NCBI RefSeq assembly: GCF_002924365.1
Contig: NZ_PQWB01000017.1
Coordinates: 237,289 to 301,288 of the forward strand
Length of the DNA: 64,000 nt
Direction of reading: 5' to 3'
DNA from: Chromobacterium alticapitis
GTDB taxonomy: Bacteria; Pseudomonadota; Gammaproteobacteria; Burkholderiales; Chromobacteriaceae
The number at the start of each line of letters is the position of its first letter. Positions within the stretch are counted from its first letter, which is position 1. The translations under genes and the position numbers were made by a program. Shown here piece by piece: positions 1-10,683 of this stretch. The notes below the pieces were generated by a model. It saw nothing but the letters and a program-made list of their open reading frames with translations, made no database searches and was not told the origin of the DNA.

Positions 1-6
1 AAGATC

Positions 7-1488
7 ATGAAGAGCCGTTTGACTGCCTTGCCGGACTGGGATCCGGCCTTGTTGCAACAGCTGGGCTTCCCCGTCAAGCGGGTGGAGGCGGACAGCCGCC
101 GCGTGCTGCCTGGCGATGTGTTCCTGGCCTGTCGCGGCGAGTACACCGACGGACGCGATTTCATCCCGGCCGCGCTGGAAAAGGGCGCGGCGGCGGTGCT
201 GTGGGACGACGCCGATGGCTTCGCCTGGAAAGCCGAGTGGCAAGTGCCCAATCTGGCGGTGCCCCAGTTGCGCGAGCGCGCCGGCATCGTCGCCGCCCAC
301 GTGCTGGAACTGCCCTCGCGCGACTTGACCGTGGTCGGCATTACCGGCACCAACGGCAAGACATCCATTTCGCACTGGCTGGCGCAGGCATTCTCGTTGC
401 TGGGCCAGAAGGCGGCGCTGATCGGTACGGTGGGCAACGGCTTCTACGGCCAACTGACCGAAACCACCCACACTACGCCGGACCCGGTGACGGTGCAGCA
501 GAAGCTGGCTGAATACCGCCGCCAGGGCGCGCACGTGGTGACGATGGAGGTGTCCAGCCATGGCCTGGATCAGTTCCGCGTCAACGGCGTGGAGTTTGCC
601 ACCGCGGTATTCACCAATCTGACGCGCGATCATCTGGACTACCACGGCTCGATGGAAGCTTACGGCGAGTCCAAGAAGAAGCTGTTCTTCTGGGAGGGGC
701 TTAAGCGCGCGGTCATCAACGCCGACGACGCCTTTGGCCGCCAACTGGCCGCCGAGATCGACCCCAAGATCACGCAGGTCGTGACGTATGGCCTGGAGCA
801 GGGCGATGTGCGTCCGCTGGCGCTGGCCGCCACGCTGGAAGGCCTGCAGCTGACCGTGGCCACGCCGTGGGGCGTGGTGGACGTGCGCACAGGCCTGGTA
901 GGCCGCTTCAACGCCGCCAATCTGCTGGCCTGCCTGGCCACGCTGTGCGTCAACGGCGTCAGCCTGCAGGACGCCGCCGCCGTGATGGCGCGCATCCAGC
1001 CGGCGCGCGGCCGCATGCAGAGCGTGGGCGGCACTCATGAGCCGCTGGTGGTGATCGATTACGCCCACACGCCGGACGCGCTGGAAAAGGCTTTGGCCAC
1101 GCTGTCGGACATTCGCCCGGCAGGCGGCAAGCTGTTCTGCGTGTTTGGCTGCGGCGGCGACCGTGATCCGGGCAAGCGTCCGATGATGGGCGCCATCGCC
1201 GAGAAGCATGCTGATGTGGCGGTGCTGACCAGCGACAATCCGCGCAGCGAAGACCCGCAAGCCATCATCCGCGACGTACTGGCCGGCATGAGCGCCAGCA
1301 AGGCGCACGTGGAGGCCGACCGCGAAGCCGCCATCCACTGGGCAGTGGGCCAGGCTCGAGTCGGCGACGTGGTGCTGGTGGCCGGCAAGGGCCACGAGGA
1401 ATATCAGGACATCGGCGGCGTCAAGCGGCCGTTCTCCGACTTCCGCGTGGCGGAAGAGGCGTTGACCGCCTGGGGGGCGCAAGCATGA
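7..1488 (+). CDS. murE: UDP-N-acetylmuramoyl-L-alanyl-D-glutamate--2,6-diaminopimelate ligase
   Basis: Cytoplasmic Mur ligase that adds meso-diaminopimelate to UDP-MurNAc-L-Ala-D-Glu during peptidoglycan precursor synthesis. The 493-residue protein has the ATP-binding P-loop GITGTNGKT at about residues 111-119. The Lys-rich SKKKLF stretch near 222-227 is where the carbamylated lysine is expected. DNPR at about 410-413 is the signature that selects diaminopimelate over lysine. Length matches the family. It is the first gene visible of the dcw cluster, and its stop overlaps the murF start as ATGA, implying translational coupling. The upstream partner (ftsI expected) lies outside the window. Confidence 0.97.
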   Translation: MKSRLTALPDWDPALLQQLGFPVKRVEADSRRVLPGDVFLACRGEYTDGRDFIPAALEKGAAAVLWDDADGFAWKAEWQVPNLAVPQLRERAGIVAAHVLELPSRDLTVVGITGTNGKTSISHWLAQAFSLLGQKAALIGTVGNGFYGQLTETTHTTPDPVTVQQKLAEYRRQGAHVVTMEVSSHGLDQFRVNGVEFATAVFTNLTRDHLDYHGSMEAYGESKKKLFFWEGLKRAVINADDAFGRQLAAEIDPKITQVVTYGLEQGDVRPLALAATLEGLQLTVATPWGVVDVRTGLVGRFNAANLLACLATLCVNGVSLQDAAAVMARIQPARGRMQSVGGTHEPLVVIDYAHTPDALEKALATLSDIRPAGGKLFCVFGCGGDRDPGKRPMMGAIAEKHADVAVLTSDNPRSEDPQAIIRDVLAGMSASKAHVEADREAAIHWAVGQARVGDVVLVAGKGHEEYQDIGGVKRPFSDFRVAEEALTAWGAQA

Positions 1489-2849
1489 TGATGCTGAGCC
1501 AAGCCGCCGCCCTTGCCCACGGCCGCCTGATCGGCGCCGACGGCGCAGCGCAGCGCGTGATCACAGACAGCCGGCTGGCGCAGCCGGGCGATCTGTTCGT
1601 GGCGCTGAAGGGAGAGCGTTTCGACGCGCATGATTTTGTGGCGGAAGTGACGGCCAAGGGCGCGGCCGCGCTGGTGCGCGACGGTTTCGAGCTGGCGGGC
1701 GCCAGCTTGATTCAGGCGGGGGAAGACACCCGGCTGGCGCTGGGCCGCCTGGCCGCCGGCTGGCGCGAGACGCAGCCGGCAGTCTGCGTTGGCATCACCG
1801 GCTCCAACGGCAAGACCACGGTCAAGGAAATGCTGGCCGCCATCCTGCGCGCCCATGCCGGTGAAGAGGCCGTGCTGGCTACCGCCGGCAACTTCAACAA
1901 CGACATCGGCCTGCCGCTGACCCTGCTGCGCCTGACGCCGCAACATCGCTACGCCGTGATCGAGATGGGCATGAACCATCATGGCGAGCTGCGTTATCTG
2001 ACGGATTTGGTCCGGCCGCGCGTGGCCTTGGTCAACAACGCCATGCGCGCCCACTTCGGCTATTTCAGCTCCACGGCGGACGTGGCCCGCGCCAAGGCGG
2101 AGATTTTCGAAGGTCTGGCCGAGGACGGCGTCGCCGTCGTCAACGCCGATGACGCCAATCTGGATGTGTTTGCCGCCGCCGCCGGCCATCATCGCCTGTC
2201 GCGCTTCGGCCTGGCCGCTGGAGCAGATGTCAGCGCGCGCGGCATCGAGCTGTCGGCGCTGGACAGCCGTTTCACGCTGGTTTCGCCTGTTGGCGAAATC
2301 GAGATCGCGCTGCCGGCGCCGGGCGAGCACAACGTCCGCAACGCGCTGGCCGCCGCCGCGCTGGCGCTGGCGCTGGATGTGCCGTTGGCCGCCATCGCCG
2401 CTGGCCTGGCCGCTTTCGGCGGTGCCAAGGGCCGTTTGCAGCTCAAGCGAAGCCCGCGCGGCCTGGCTGTGCTGGACGACAGCTATAACGCCAATCCGGA
2501 TTCGATGAAGGCTGGACTGGACGTGCTGGCCGGCTTGCCCGGTCCACGCGCCTTCGTGATGGGCGACATCGGCGAGCTGGGCGAGGCCGCCCCGGCGCTG
2601 CATGCCGAGGTTGGGGAGCATGCGCGCGCGCGCGGCATCGAACAGCTCTTTTCGCTGGGCGAGGTTTCGCGCCATGCCGCCGCCGCTTTCGGCGAGGGCG
2701 CGCGCCATTTTGATTCGATTGACGAGTTGTTGGAGTGCCTGGATAGCCGGCTGGCTTCGGGTGCCGCCGTTCTGGTCAAGGGGTCGCGCTTCATGCGCAT
2801 GGAACGGGTGGTGGAACACCTGATGCAAGCAAAGAAAGAAGGAGTATAA
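1485..2849 (+). CDS. murF: UDP-N-acetylmuramoyl-tripeptide--D-alanyl-D-alanine ligase
   Basis: Last cytoplasmic Mur ligase; it attaches D-Ala-D-Ala to the UDP-MurNAc tripeptide. The 454-residue protein has the family P-loop [10 protein letters not shown] at about 103-112, then the central ATPase domain and a C-terminal domain containing [10 protein letters not shown], typical of MurF. The start ATG overlaps the murE stop. Three consecutive ATG codons (MMM) leave the exact initiator uncertain by up to two residues. It is followed one base later by mraY. Confidence 0.96.
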   Translation: MMMLSQAAALAHGRLIGADGAAQRVITDSRLAQPGDLFVALKGERFDAHDFVAEVTAKGAAALVRDGFELAGASLIQAGEDTRLALGRLAAGWRETQPAVCVGITGSNGKTTVKEMLAAILRAHAGEEAVLATAGNFNNDIGLPLTLLRLTPQHRYAVIEMGMNHHGELRYLTDLVRPRVALVNNAMRAHFGYFSSTADVARAKAEIFEGLAEDGVAVVNADDANLDVFAAAAGHHRLSRFGLAAGADVSARGIELSALDSRFTLVSPVGEIEIALPAPGEHNVRNALAAAALALALDVPLAAIAAGLAAFGGAKGRLQLKRSPRGLAVLDDSYNANPDSMKAGLDVLAGLPGPRAFVMGDIGELGEAAPALHAEVGEHARARGIEQLFSLGEVSRHAAAAFGEGARHFDSIDELLECLDSRLASGAAVLVKGSRFMRMERVVEHLMQAKKEGV

Positions 2850-2850
2850 G

Positions 2851-3936
2851 GTGCTGCTTTGGCTGGCTGATCTGTTGGGCTCGCATATCCGGGCCTTCAA
2901 TGTCTTCAACTACACCACGCTGCGCGCGGTGATGGCGGCGCTGACTTCGCTCGCCATCTCGCTGATGATGGGGCCGTGGGTGATCCGCAAGCTGACCGAG
3001 CTGAAAGTGGGCCAGGCGGTGCGCAGCGACGGCCCGCAAACCCATTTGGTCAAGGCCGGCACGCCCACCATGGGCGGCTCGCTGATCCTGCTGGCCATCA
3101 CCCTCACCACGCTGCTGTGGGCCGACCTGTCCAACAAGTATGTTTGGTTGTTGCTGGCCGTGATGCTGGGCACCGGCGCGCTGGGCTTTTACGATGACTG
3201 GCGCAAGGTGGTGTACAAGGACCCGAAAGGCGTGTCCGCTAAATTCAAAATGGGCTGGCAGTCCGCCATCGCCATCGGCGCCGGCGTATTCCTGATCGCC
3301 ACTGCCAAGCTGCCGGCTTCCACCGAATTCATTGTGCCCTTCGTCAAATCCGTCGCCTACCCCTTGGGCGCGGTGGGCTTTTGCGTGCTGACCTATCTGG
3401 TGATTGTCGGCACCTCCAATGCCGTGAACCTGACAGATGGCCTGGACGGCCTGGCGGCGCTGCCGACGGTGCTGGTGGCCGCCGGTCTGGCCATTTTCGC
3501 CTATGTCGCCGGCCACGCCGTGTTCTCCAAATACCTGGGCCTGCCCTTCATTCCCGGCGCGCACGAGGTGGTGGTGTTCTGTGCGGCGATGTGCGGCGCC
3601 TGCCTGGGTTTCTTGTGGTTCAACGCCTATCCGGCCCAGGTGTTCATGGGTGACGTCGGCGCGCTGGCGCTGGGCGCCGCGCTCGGCACGGTAGCGGTGA
3701 TTGTGCGCCAGGAGATCGTGCTGTTCTTCATGGGCGGCCTGTTCGTGATGGAGGCGCTGTCGGTGATGATACAGGTGGCTTCGTTCAAGCTGACCGGCAA
3801 GCGCGTGTTCCGCATGGCGCCGCTGCATCACCACTATGAGCTGAAGGGGTGGAAGGAGACCCAGGTGGTGGTGCGTTTCTGGATCATCACCATGATGCTG
3901 GTGCTGGTCGGTCTGTCCACTTTGAAGCTGCGCTAA
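2851..3936 (+). CDS. mraY: phospho-N-acetylmuramoyl-pentapeptide-transferase
   Basis: Integral inner-membrane enzyme that transfers phospho-MurNAc-pentapeptide to undecaprenyl phosphate, making lipid I. The 361-residue protein has about ten hydrophobic segments. Family motifs present are GTPTMGG, the Asp-rich FYDDWRKV and [10 protein letters not shown] (catalytic and Mg2+ region), and the histidine-rich PLHHHYE near the C-terminus. The start is GTG: a good AAGGAG ribosome site at 2839-2844 lies six bases upstream, and the N-terminus MLLWLADLL matches the family's usual beginning. It sits one base after murF. Confidence 0.96.
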   Translation: MLLWLADLLGSHIRAFNVFNYTTLRAVMAALTSLAISLMMGPWVIRKLTELKVGQAVRSDGPQTHLVKAGTPTMGGSLILLAITLTTLLWADLSNKYVWLLLAVMLGTGALGFYDDWRKVVYKDPKGVSAKFKMGWQSAIAIGAGVFLIATAKLPASTEFIVPFVKSVAYPLGAVGFCVLTYLVIVGTSNAVNLTDGLDGLAALPTVLVAAGLAIFAYVAGHAVFSKYLGLPFIPGAHEVVVFCAAMCGACLGFLWFNAYPAQVFMGDVGALALGAALGTVAVIVRQEIVLFFMGGLFVMEALSVMIQVASFKLTGKRVFRMAPLHHHYELKGWKETQVVVRFWIITMMLVLVGLSTLKLR

Positions 3937-3947
3937 GGATGAAAGCC

Positions 3948-5312
3948 ATGGATTACGCCAAGCGACGAGTGACGGTGGTGGGGCTGGGAGGCTCGGGCCT
4001 GGCGGCCGCGCGCTACCTGGCCGCCCACGGCGCGAGCGTGCGCGTGGCCGACGCCAAGCCCTCCGCTGAGCGGCTGGCCGAGCTGGAGCGGCACTTGCCG
4101 GGCACGGAGGTGACCGTCGGCGCCTTCGAGGAGGCCACTTTCGCCGGTTGTGACCTGCTGGTGCTCAGCCCCGGCGTGCCGCTGGCCAACCCGGCCATCG
4201 CCGCCTTCCGCCGCGCCGGCGGCGAAGTCGTCGGCGATATCGAAATCCTGGCGCGCGCGATCCACGGCGACGGCAGCAAGGTGATCGCCATCACCGGCTC
4301 CAATGGCAAGAGCACGGTGACCAGTCTGGTGGGCCATCTGTGCGAAGCCGCCGACCTCGACGCCGTCGTTGCCGGCAATATCGGCCTGGCGGTGCTGGAC
4401 GCTCAACTCGAGCGCGAGCGAAGCGGCAAGCGGCCGGATGCATGGGTGCTGGAGCTGTCCAGCTTCCAACTGGAGTCCACGTTCACGCTGGAGGCGGACG
4501 CCGCCACGGTATTGAACATTTCCGAGGACCACCTCGACCGCTACGCCGATCTGCTGGACTACGCGCACACCAAGACCCGGGTATTCAACGGCCAGGGCGT
4601 GCAGGTGCTGAACAAGGACGACGCGCTGGTGCGCGCGATGGCGCGTCCGGGCCATCCGCTCAAGTTGTTTTCGCTACAAGGCGAGGCCGACTACGCGCTG
4701 GCGCAGGAGGGCGGCCGTTACTGGCTTTGCGTGGGCGGCGAGAAAGTGTTCGATTGCGCCGACATGCAGCTGCAGGGCCTGCACAACGCCGCCAACGCCC
4801 TGGCCGCGCTAGCGCTGTGCCAGGGCATAGGCCTGCCGCTGGACAAGTTGCTGGCCGGCTTGAAGACCTTCCGCGGCCTGGCCCATCGCGTTGAGCTGGT
4901 AGACGAATTCGACAGCATTGCGTTTATCGATGATTCCAAGGGCACCAATGTCGGCGCGACCGAGGCGGCGTTGAACGGCATGACGCGCCCCGTGGTGTTG
5001 ATCGCCGGCGGCGACGGCAAGGGGCAGGACTTCGCGCCTTTGAAGCCGGCCTGCGCCCGCATCGCCCGCGCGGTGCTGTTGATAGGCCGCGACGCGGACA
5101 AGATAGCCGCCGCCTTGGCCGATAGCGGCGTAGCGCTGGAGCGCTTCGCCACGCTGGAAGCGGCGACCCGCCGCGCGGCAGACCTGGCCCAGCCCGGCGA
5201 CGCGGTGTTGCTGTCGCCGGCTTGCGCCAGCCTGGACATGTTCAAGAACTACGCGCATCGCGCTCAGGTGTTTATAGATACCGTGGCCGCGGTGAAGGCG
5301 GCTCGCGCATGA
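3948..5312 (+). CDS. murD: UDP-N-acetylmuramoyl-L-alanine--D-glutamate ligase
   Basis: Cytoplasmic Mur ligase adding D-glutamate to UDP-MurNAc-L-Ala. From ATG 3948 it is 454 residues, beginning with a Rossmann-like GLGGSG motif at about 12-17. The ATP-binding ITGSNGKST follows at about 115-123. The frame is open back to 3849 inside mraY, but that extension is mraY read out of frame. ATG 3948 has AAGGA at 3935-3939 with good spacing; ATG 3939 is an alternative three codons earlier. The stop overlaps the ftsW start. Confidence 0.95.
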   Translation: MDYAKRRVTVVGLGGSGLAAARYLAAHGASVRVADAKPSAERLAELERHLPGTEVTVGAFEEATFAGCDLLVLSPGVPLANPAIAAFRRAGGEVVGDIEILARAIHGDGSKVIAITGSNGKSTVTSLVGHLCEAADLDAVVAGNIGLAVLDAQLERERSGKRPDAWVLELSSFQLESTFTLEADAATVLNISEDHLDRYADLLDYAHTKTRVFNGQGVQVLNKDDALVRAMARPGHPLKLFSLQGEADYALAQEGGRYWLCVGGEKVFDCADMQLQGLHNAANALAALALCQGIGLPLDKLLAGLKTFRGLAHRVELVDEFDSIAFIDDSKGTNVGATEAALNGMTRPVVLIAGGDGKGQDFAPLKPACARIARAVLLIGRDADKIAAALADSGVALERFATLEAATRRAADLAQPGDAVLLSPACASLDMFKNYAHRAQVFIDTVAAVKAARA

Positions 5313-6466
5313 ATCTGAATCCGGCACGCCGCTACACGGCGATCACCCCTTTGGACGAGGCGCTGGCCTGGGCGTTGGCGCTGTTGTTGTCCATCAGCCT
5401 GGTGATGGTGTATTCGGCGTCCATTGCGTATGCGGAGGCCGATGCGGCCACGCATAACCGCTACTTCTACCTGATCCGCCACATCGTGTTCATGGTGATC
5501 GGGCTGTCGGTGGCGTATGCGGCGTTCCAGATTCCGACGGCGTTCTGGCAGAAGTATTCGGGGAAGATCTTCCTGATCGGCCTGGTGATGCTGGTGTTGG
5601 TGCTGATACCGGGCATCGGCAAGGTGGTGAACGGTTCGCGGCGCTGGATCAATCTATTCGTGCTGAACCTGCAGCCGTCCGAGGTGATGAAGTTCGCCAC
5701 CGTGCTGTACGCGGCGGACTATACGGTACGCAAGAGCCATTTGCTGCACAGCCTGAAAGAGGGCTTTGCGCCCATGTTCGCCGCCATGGTGGTGGTGGCC
5801 TTCCTGCTGCTGCGCGAGCCGGACTTCGGCGCCCTGATGGTGGTGATGAGCATCGCCATGGGCCTGTTGTTCCTGGGCGGCATCAATATGCGCATCTTCA
5901 GCGGCCTAGCCGTGATGGCGGTGGTGGCCATCGTGCTGTTGATCATCTCCTCGCCGTACCGCTTGAAGCGGGTGCTGGGTTTCATGGACCCGTGGGACGA
6001 TCCGTACGGCAAGGGCTATCAGCTGAGCCACTCGCTGATCGCCATCGGGCGCGGCGAGTGGCTGGGTGTGGGGCTGGGCGGCAGCATAGAGAAGCTGTTC
6101 TACCTGCCGGAGGCGCATACCGACTTCATCCTGGCGGTGATTGCCGAGGAGTTCGGCTTCGTCGGCATCTGCGTGCTGATCGGGCTGTATGCCTGGATCG
6201 TGCGCCGCGCCTTCCACATCGGCGTGGAGTCGAAAAAGCTGGAGCGCTACTACCAGGCGCTGGTGGCGCAAGGCCTGGGCATCTGGCTGGGCATTCAGGT
6301 GTTTTTCAATGTCGGCGTGAACATGGGTTTGCTGCCGACCAAGGGCCTGACCTTGCCGCTGATGTCTTTCGGCGGCTCGGCCATGCTGATGAATTTGATC
6401 GCGATGGCGGTGCTGTTGCGGGTTGACTACGAGAACCGGCGCATCATGCGCGGGTACAAGGTTTGA
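5309..6466 (+). CDS. ftsW: SEDS-family peptidoglycan glycosyltransferase FtsW
   Basis: Polytopic division protein of the SEDS family. It polymerises septal glycan with its cognate penicillin-binding protein FtsI. At 385 residues it has about ten membrane segments. The conserved region [19 protein letters not shown] and the C-terminal GGSAM loop are typical of FtsW. The start at 5309 overlaps the murD stop (ATGA) and gives the normal length. The longer open frame from 5222 is read-through of murD sequence. It lies between murD and murG, as in most Gram-negative dcw clusters. Confidence 0.95.
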   Translation: MNLNPARRYTAITPLDEALAWALALLLSISLVMVYSASIAYAEADAATHNRYFYLIRHIVFMVIGLSVAYAAFQIPTAFWQKYSGKIFLIGLVMLVLVLIPGIGKVVNGSRRWINLFVLNLQPSEVMKFATVLYAADYTVRKSHLLHSLKEGFAPMFAAMVVVAFLLLREPDFGALMVVMSIAMGLLFLGGINMRIFSGLAVMAVVAIVLLIISSPYRLKRVLGFMDPWDDPYGKGYQLSHSLIAIGRGEWLGVGLGGSIEKLFYLPEAHTDFILAVIAEEFGFVGICVLIGLYAWIVRRAFHIGVESKKLERYYQALVAQGLGIWLGIQVFFNVGVNMGLLPTKGLTLPLMSFGGSAMLMNLIAMAVLLRVDYENRRIMRGYKV

Positions 6467-6471
6467 CGAAG

Positions 6472-7581
6472 ATGGCGAATCGGACGGTCATGGTGATGGC
6501 GGCTGGCACGGGCGGACACATCGTCCCCGGCCTCGCCGTGGCCAAGGAGTTGCAAAGCCGCGGCTGGAAAGTGGTGTGGCTGGGCACGCGGCGCGGCATG
6601 GAGAACAAGCTGGTGCCGCCGACTGGCATTGAGCTGGAACGGTTGAACTTCCACGGCGTGCGCGGCAAGGGCCTGTTTGGCTCGATCAAGGGCGCCGTGC
6701 AGCTGGCGGGCGCGTTCTTCAAGTGCGCGGGGCTGATCTTTCAACATCGGCCGGACGTGGTGCTGGGCATGGGCGGCTATGTTTGCCTGCCCGGCGGCGT
6801 GATGGCCGGCCTGCTGTGGAAGCCGTTGGCGCTGGTCAATGCCGACGCCAGCCTGCTGCTGAGCAATCAGGCGCTGCTGCCTTTCGCCAAGAAACTGGTG
6901 TGCGGTTTCGACGGCAGCGCGGCCAAAGAGGCCAAGGCGCTGGTCACGGGCAACCCGGTGCGCCGCGAGATAGAAGACATCGCCGCGCCGGCCGAGCGTT
7001 TCGCCGGCCGCAGCGGTCCGCTGAAGGTGCTGGTGGTGGGCGGCAGCCTGGGCGCCAAGGTGCTGAACGAAACGCTGCCGCAGGCCATGGCCAAGCTGCC
7101 GGCCGACAAGCGGCCGAAGATGACGCACCAGACCGGCGAGGCCAATTTCGCCTCGGTCGAGGCCGCCTATCAGGCCGCAGGCCTGCGGGATCAAGTAGAG
7201 CTGCTGCCTTTCGTCGACGATATGCCGGGGCGCTTGGCCGAGTGCGACCTGATCATCTGCCGCGCCGGCGCGATCACGGTGAGCGAGCTGTGCGCCGCGG
7301 GCGTGCCCAGCGTGCTGGTGCCGCTGGTGGTATCCACCACTAGCCATCAGCGCGACAACGCGGAATGGATGGCCGGCGCAGGCGCGGCCTGGCATTTGCC
7401 GCAGAAGGAATTGAACGCGGACGGGCTGGCTGGCCTGTTGGCGAAGCTGGACAGAGAGCAGTTGCTGGACAAGGCGGAACGCGCGCGCGCGCTGGCCCGT
7501 CTGGGCGCGGCCGGCCGGGTGGCCGACCTGTGCCAGCAGCTGGCCGGGGATAGAACGGACGCCGACAGAGCGTCCCAGTAG
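6472..7581 (+). CDS. murG: undecaprenyldiphospho-muramoylpentapeptide beta-N-acetylglucosaminyltransferase
   Basis: Membrane-associated GT28 glycosyltransferase that converts lipid I to lipid II using UDP-GlcNAc. From ATG 6472 it is 369 residues. The N-terminal glycine-rich loop [17 protein letters not shown] and the sugar-nucleotide region [12 protein letters not shown] are all MurG-like. A TTG at 6463 overlapping the ftsW stop would add three residues. ATG 6472 is preferred because it gives the [12 protein letters not shown] start and has AAGG about ten bases upstream. Confidence 0.94.
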   Translation: MANRTVMVMAAGTGGHIVPGLAVAKELQSRGWKVVWLGTRRGMENKLVPPTGIELERLNFHGVRGKGLFGSIKGAVQLAGAFFKCAGLIFQHRPDVVLGMGGYVCLPGGVMAGLLWKPLALVNADASLLLSNQALLPFAKKLVCGFDGSAAKEAKALVTGNPVRREIEDIAAPAERFAGRSGPLKVLVVGGSLGAKVLNETLPQAMAKLPADKRPKMTHQTGEANFASVEAAYQAAGLRDQVELLPFVDDMPGRLAECDLIICRAGAITVSELCAAGVPSVLVPLVVSTTSHQRDNAEWMAGAGAAWHLPQKELNADGLAGLLAKLDREQLLDKAERARALARLGAAGRVADLCQQLAGDRTDADRASQ

Positions 7582-7591
7582 AGATACAGAC

Positions 7592-8989
7592 ATGAAACAC
7601 AGGGTCAAACACATACATTTCGTGGGCATAGGCGGCGTCGGCATGTGCGGCATCGCCGAGGTGCTGCACGGCCTGGGCTATATCGTGTCCGGTTCGGACG
7701 TGGCGGACAACGCCACCACCAAGCGGCTGGCGGCGGAAGGCGTGCGCGTCTCGTTCGGCCATGACGCCACGTATATCGAGGGCGCGGACGTGGTGGTGAC
7801 GTCCACCGCGGTGAAGGCGGACAACCCGGAAGTGCTGGCGGCGCGCGACAAGCGCATCCCGGTGATTCCGCGCGCGATGATGCTGGCCGAGCTGATGCGC
7901 TTCAAGCAGGGCATCGCCATCGCCGGCACCCATGGCAAGACCACCACCACCAGCCTGACCGCCTCCATCCTGGGCGCGGCCGGCCTGGACCCGACCTTCG
8001 TCATCGGCGGCAAGCTGACGGCCGCGGGCACCAATGCCAAGCTCGGCTCCGGCGAGTTCCTGGTGGCCGAGGCCGACGAATCGGATGCGTCCTTCCTGCA
8101 CCTGAGCCCGGTGATGGCGGTGGTGACCAATATCGACGCCGACCACATGGACACCTACGACCACAGCTTCGACAAGCTGAAGCAGGCCTTTGTCGATTTC
8201 CTGCAGCGCATGCCGTTCTACGGCCGCGCCGTGCTGTGCGTCGATGATCCGAACGTCCGCGAGATCAAGGACCGCATCACCAAGCCTGTCACCACCTACG
8301 GCCTGGACGACTCCGCCGACATCTACGCCGAAAACGTGCGCGCCGCGGCCGGCCAGATGCATTTCGACGTGGTGGCTAAGAATGGAACGACCACGCGCTT
8401 CCCGGTGGTGCTGAATTTTCCGGGCCGCCACAACGTGCTGAACGCGCTGTCCGCCATCGCCATCGGCCTGGAGTGCGGCGCCAGCATAGAGGCGATCCAG
8501 CAGGGCTTGGCCGAGTTTGCCGGCGTCGGCCGCCGCTTCCAGCGCTATGGCGAAGTGAAAGCCAAGGACGGCGGCAGCTTCACGCTGGTGGACGATTACG
8601 GCCACCATCCGGTGGAAATGGCCGCCACGCTGGCCGCGGTGCGCGGCGCCTTCCCGGGCCGCAGGCTGTTGCTGGCCTTTCAGCCGCATCGCTACACCCG
8701 TACCCGCGATCTGTTCGAAGACTTCGTCAAGGTGCTGTCCGGCGTGGACGCGCTGCTGTTGTCCGAAGTCTACGCCGCGGGCGAAGCGCCCATCGTGGCC
8801 GCAGACGGCCGGGCGCTGGCGCGCGCGGTGCGCGTGGGCGGCAAGGTGGAGCCGTTGTTCGTCGAGAACATCGTCGACCTGCCGCAGACCATTCTGGATG
8901 CGGCGCGCGACGGCGACGTGGTGGTGACCATGGGCGCGGGCTCGGTCGGCGCGGTGCCGGCCAAGGTTGTGGCTGCGCAGGCGGTTTGA
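7592..8989 (+). CDS. murC: UDP-N-acetylmuramate--L-alanine ligase
   Basis: First Mur ligase, adding L-alanine to UDP-MurNAc in the cytoplasm. The 465-residue protein opens with a [12 protein letters not shown] nucleotide loop. [11 protein letters not shown] (P-loop) follows, then EADESDASF and the DDYGHHP motif diagnostic for MurC. Ten bases separate it from murG. A 48-base gap to ddl contains a small hairpin (GCCCGC at 9000-9005 with GCGGGC at 9015-9020), which could modulate read-through. Confidence 0.97.
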   Translation: MKHRVKHIHFVGIGGVGMCGIAEVLHGLGYIVSGSDVADNATTKRLAAEGVRVSFGHDATYIEGADVVVTSTAVKADNPEVLAARDKRIPVIPRAMMLAELMRFKQGIAIAGTHGKTTTTSLTASILGAAGLDPTFVIGGKLTAAGTNAKLGSGEFLVAEADESDASFLHLSPVMAVVTNIDADHMDTYDHSFDKLKQAFVDFLQRMPFYGRAVLCVDDPNVREIKDRITKPVTTYGLDDSADIYAENVRAAAGQMHFDVVAKNGTTTRFPVVLNFPGRHNVLNALSAIAIGLECGASIEAIQQGLAEFAGVGRRFQRYGEVKAKDGGSFTLVDDYGHHPVEMAATLAAVRGAFPGRRLLLAFQPHRYTRTRDLFEDFVKVLSGVDALLLSEVYAAGEAPIVAADGRALARAVRVGGKVEPLFVENIVDLPQTILDAARDGDVVVTMGAGSVGAVPAKVVAAQAV

Positions 8990-9037
8990 CGGGATTTTCG
9001 CCCGCGCCGTGGGAGCGGGCTTGTTGAGGATAGAGAG

Positions 9038-9949
9038 ATGAAGCAGTACGGCAAAGTGGCGGTGTTGATGGGCGGCAGTTCGTCCGAGCGCGAAGTGTCG
9101 CTGATGAGCGGCGCCGGCGTGCTGGCGGCGCTGCAGTCCAAGGGCGTGGACGCCCATAAGTTCGATCCGTCGGAAAAGCCGTTGTCGGCCTTGAAGGAAG
9201 AGGGTTTCGATTGCGTGTTCATCATCCTGCATGGTCCGTTCGGCGAGGACGGCACGGTGCAGGGCGCGCTGGAAGCGCTGGACATGCCGTACACCGGCTG
9301 CGGCGTGATGGCCTCGGCCATCGCCATGGACAAGTGGCGCACCAAGCTGCTGTGGAAGGGCGCCGGCCTGCCGATTCCGGCCTTCGAGTTGCTGGACGAA
9401 AGCAGCGATTTCGACGCCATCGAGCGGCAGCTGGGTTTGCCCATCTTCGTCAAGCCATCGACCGAAGGCTCGAGCATAGGCGTGACCAAGGTGAAGCAGC
9501 CGGGCGAGTTGCGCGCGGCGTTTGCAGAGGCCCGCAAGTACGACGAGGTGGTGATCGCCGAGCAGTTCATCGGCGGCGGCGAGTACACCTGCGCGGTGAT
9601 AGGCGACCAAGCCTATCCAACGATCAAGATCGAGCCGGCTACCGAGTATTACGACTACCAGGCCAAGTATTTCCGTGACGACACGGTCTACCGCTGCCCG
9701 TCGGGCCTCGCGCCTGAAGTGGAAGCCCGCGCGCGCGAACTGGCGCTGAAGGCGTTCAAGGTATTGGGGTGTCGCGGCTGGAGCCGGGTGGACTTCCTGA
9801 TGGATGAGGCGGGCGAGATTTATCTATTGGAAGCGAATACCAGCCCGGGCATGACCAGCCACAGCCTGGTGCCGATGGCGGCGCGGGCCGAGGGCATCGC
9901 TTACGAAGACCTGTGTCTGAAGGTATTGGATACGGTGCATGTGGGATAA
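9038..9949 (+). CDS. ddl: D-alanine--D-alanine ligase
   Basis: ATP-grasp enzyme that makes the D-Ala-D-Ala dipeptide used by MurF. The 303-residue length is normal for DdlB. Visible family features are [14 protein letters not shown] at the N-terminus, [20 protein letters not shown] in the ATP-grasp fold, and the metal-binding [10 protein letters not shown] near the C-terminus. The start has GAGGATAGAG immediately upstream. Its 3' end overlaps ftsQ by 11 bases, the standard ddlB-ftsQ arrangement. Confidence 0.96.
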   Translation: MKQYGKVAVLMGGSSSEREVSLMSGAGVLAALQSKGVDAHKFDPSEKPLSALKEEGFDCVFIILHGPFGEDGTVQGALEALDMPYTGCGVMASAIAMDKWRTKLLWKGAGLPIPAFELLDESSDFDAIERQLGLPIFVKPSTEGSSIGVTKVKQPGELRAAFAEARKYDEVVIAEQFIGGGEYTCAVIGDQAYPTIKIEPATEYYDYQAKYFRDDTVYRCPSGLAPEVEARARELALKAFKVLGCRGWSRVDFLMDEAGEIYLLEANTSPGMTSHSLVPMAARAEGIAYEDLCLKVLDTVHVG

Positions 9950-10664
9950 CCATCGGCTGCTCAGGAGCCTGGCCAATCTGCTGCTGGGCGCCGCGACGCT
10001 GATGCTGCTGTACGCGGGGGGATTCTGGCTGACGCACGCGCCAGTGTTCCCTGTGAAGAAAATACGGATACAAGGCGACATGAACCGGGTGACGGCGGAA
10101 CAGCTGAAATTCATCGCGGAGCATGAGCTGTCCGGCACCTTCTTCACGCTGGATATCGACAAGACGCGCGCCGCCTTCGGCAAGCTGCCGTGGGTGCGCG
10201 ACGCGCAGGTGAGACGGCGCTGGCCGGACGCGCTGGATATCACCGTGGAGGAGCATGCGGCACTGGCGCGCTGGGGAGAAAACGGTCTGGTCAACACGCG
10301 CGGCGAGCGTTTCGACGCCGCCAGCGATGCCAAACTGCCGGTGTTTTACGGTCCGGCGGGGGCGGAGAAGGACATGACGGCGATGCTGACGCAGATGCGT
10401 CAGGCCTTGCAGCCGTCGGGTCTGGCGCCGCGGGAGCTGTGGCTGTCGTCGCGGCGGGCGTGGAAAGTGGTGCTGGACAACCAGCTGCAGCTGGAGCTGG
10501 GACGGAATGACGCGGTGGCGAGGGCGGAGCGTTTCGCCACCTATTGGAAGAGCGAGTTGGCGCGGTTGCCGTATCACATCGAATACGTCGACCTGCGCTA
10601 CCCGAATGGATTCGCCGTGCGGATGCCCGATTACAAGGCGCCGCCGGCCAAGGGACACAAGTGA
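9939..10664 (+). CDS. ftsQ: cell division protein FtsQ
   Basis: Bitopic inner-membrane division protein that recruits FtsB/FtsL and later divisome parts. The 241-residue protein has a short cytoplasmic N-terminus and one transmembrane helix at about residues 8-28. A POTRA-like segment begins [19 protein letters not shown], followed by the FtsQ domain including [26 protein letters not shown]. It overlaps ddl and lies just before ftsA, as expected. Confidence 0.94.
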   Translation: MWDNHRLLRSLANLLLGAATLMLLYAGGFWLTHAPVFPVKKIRIQGDMNRVTAEQLKFIAEHELSGTFFTLDIDKTRAAFGKLPWVRDAQVRRRWPDALDITVEEHAALARWGENGLVNTRGERFDAASDAKLPVFYGPAGAEKDMTAMLTQMRQALQPSGLAPRELWLSSRRAWKVVLDNQLQLELGRNDAVARAERFATYWKSELARLPYHIEYVDLRYPNGFAVRMPDYKAPPAKGHK

Positions 10665-10683
10665 TTAGGCTTTGGAGCGACAG

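Noticed and set aside
3849-3947. A longer MurD starting inside mraY
   Set aside because: The added residues are mraY read in another frame, and a good ribosome site precedes ATG 3948.
7340-9610. A 756-codon open frame on the minus strand across murC and ddl
   Set aside because: It is antisense to two certain genes. Its composition (His/Arg/Gly/Gln-rich, low complexity) is typical of antisense frames in GC-rich DNA, and it has no motifs.
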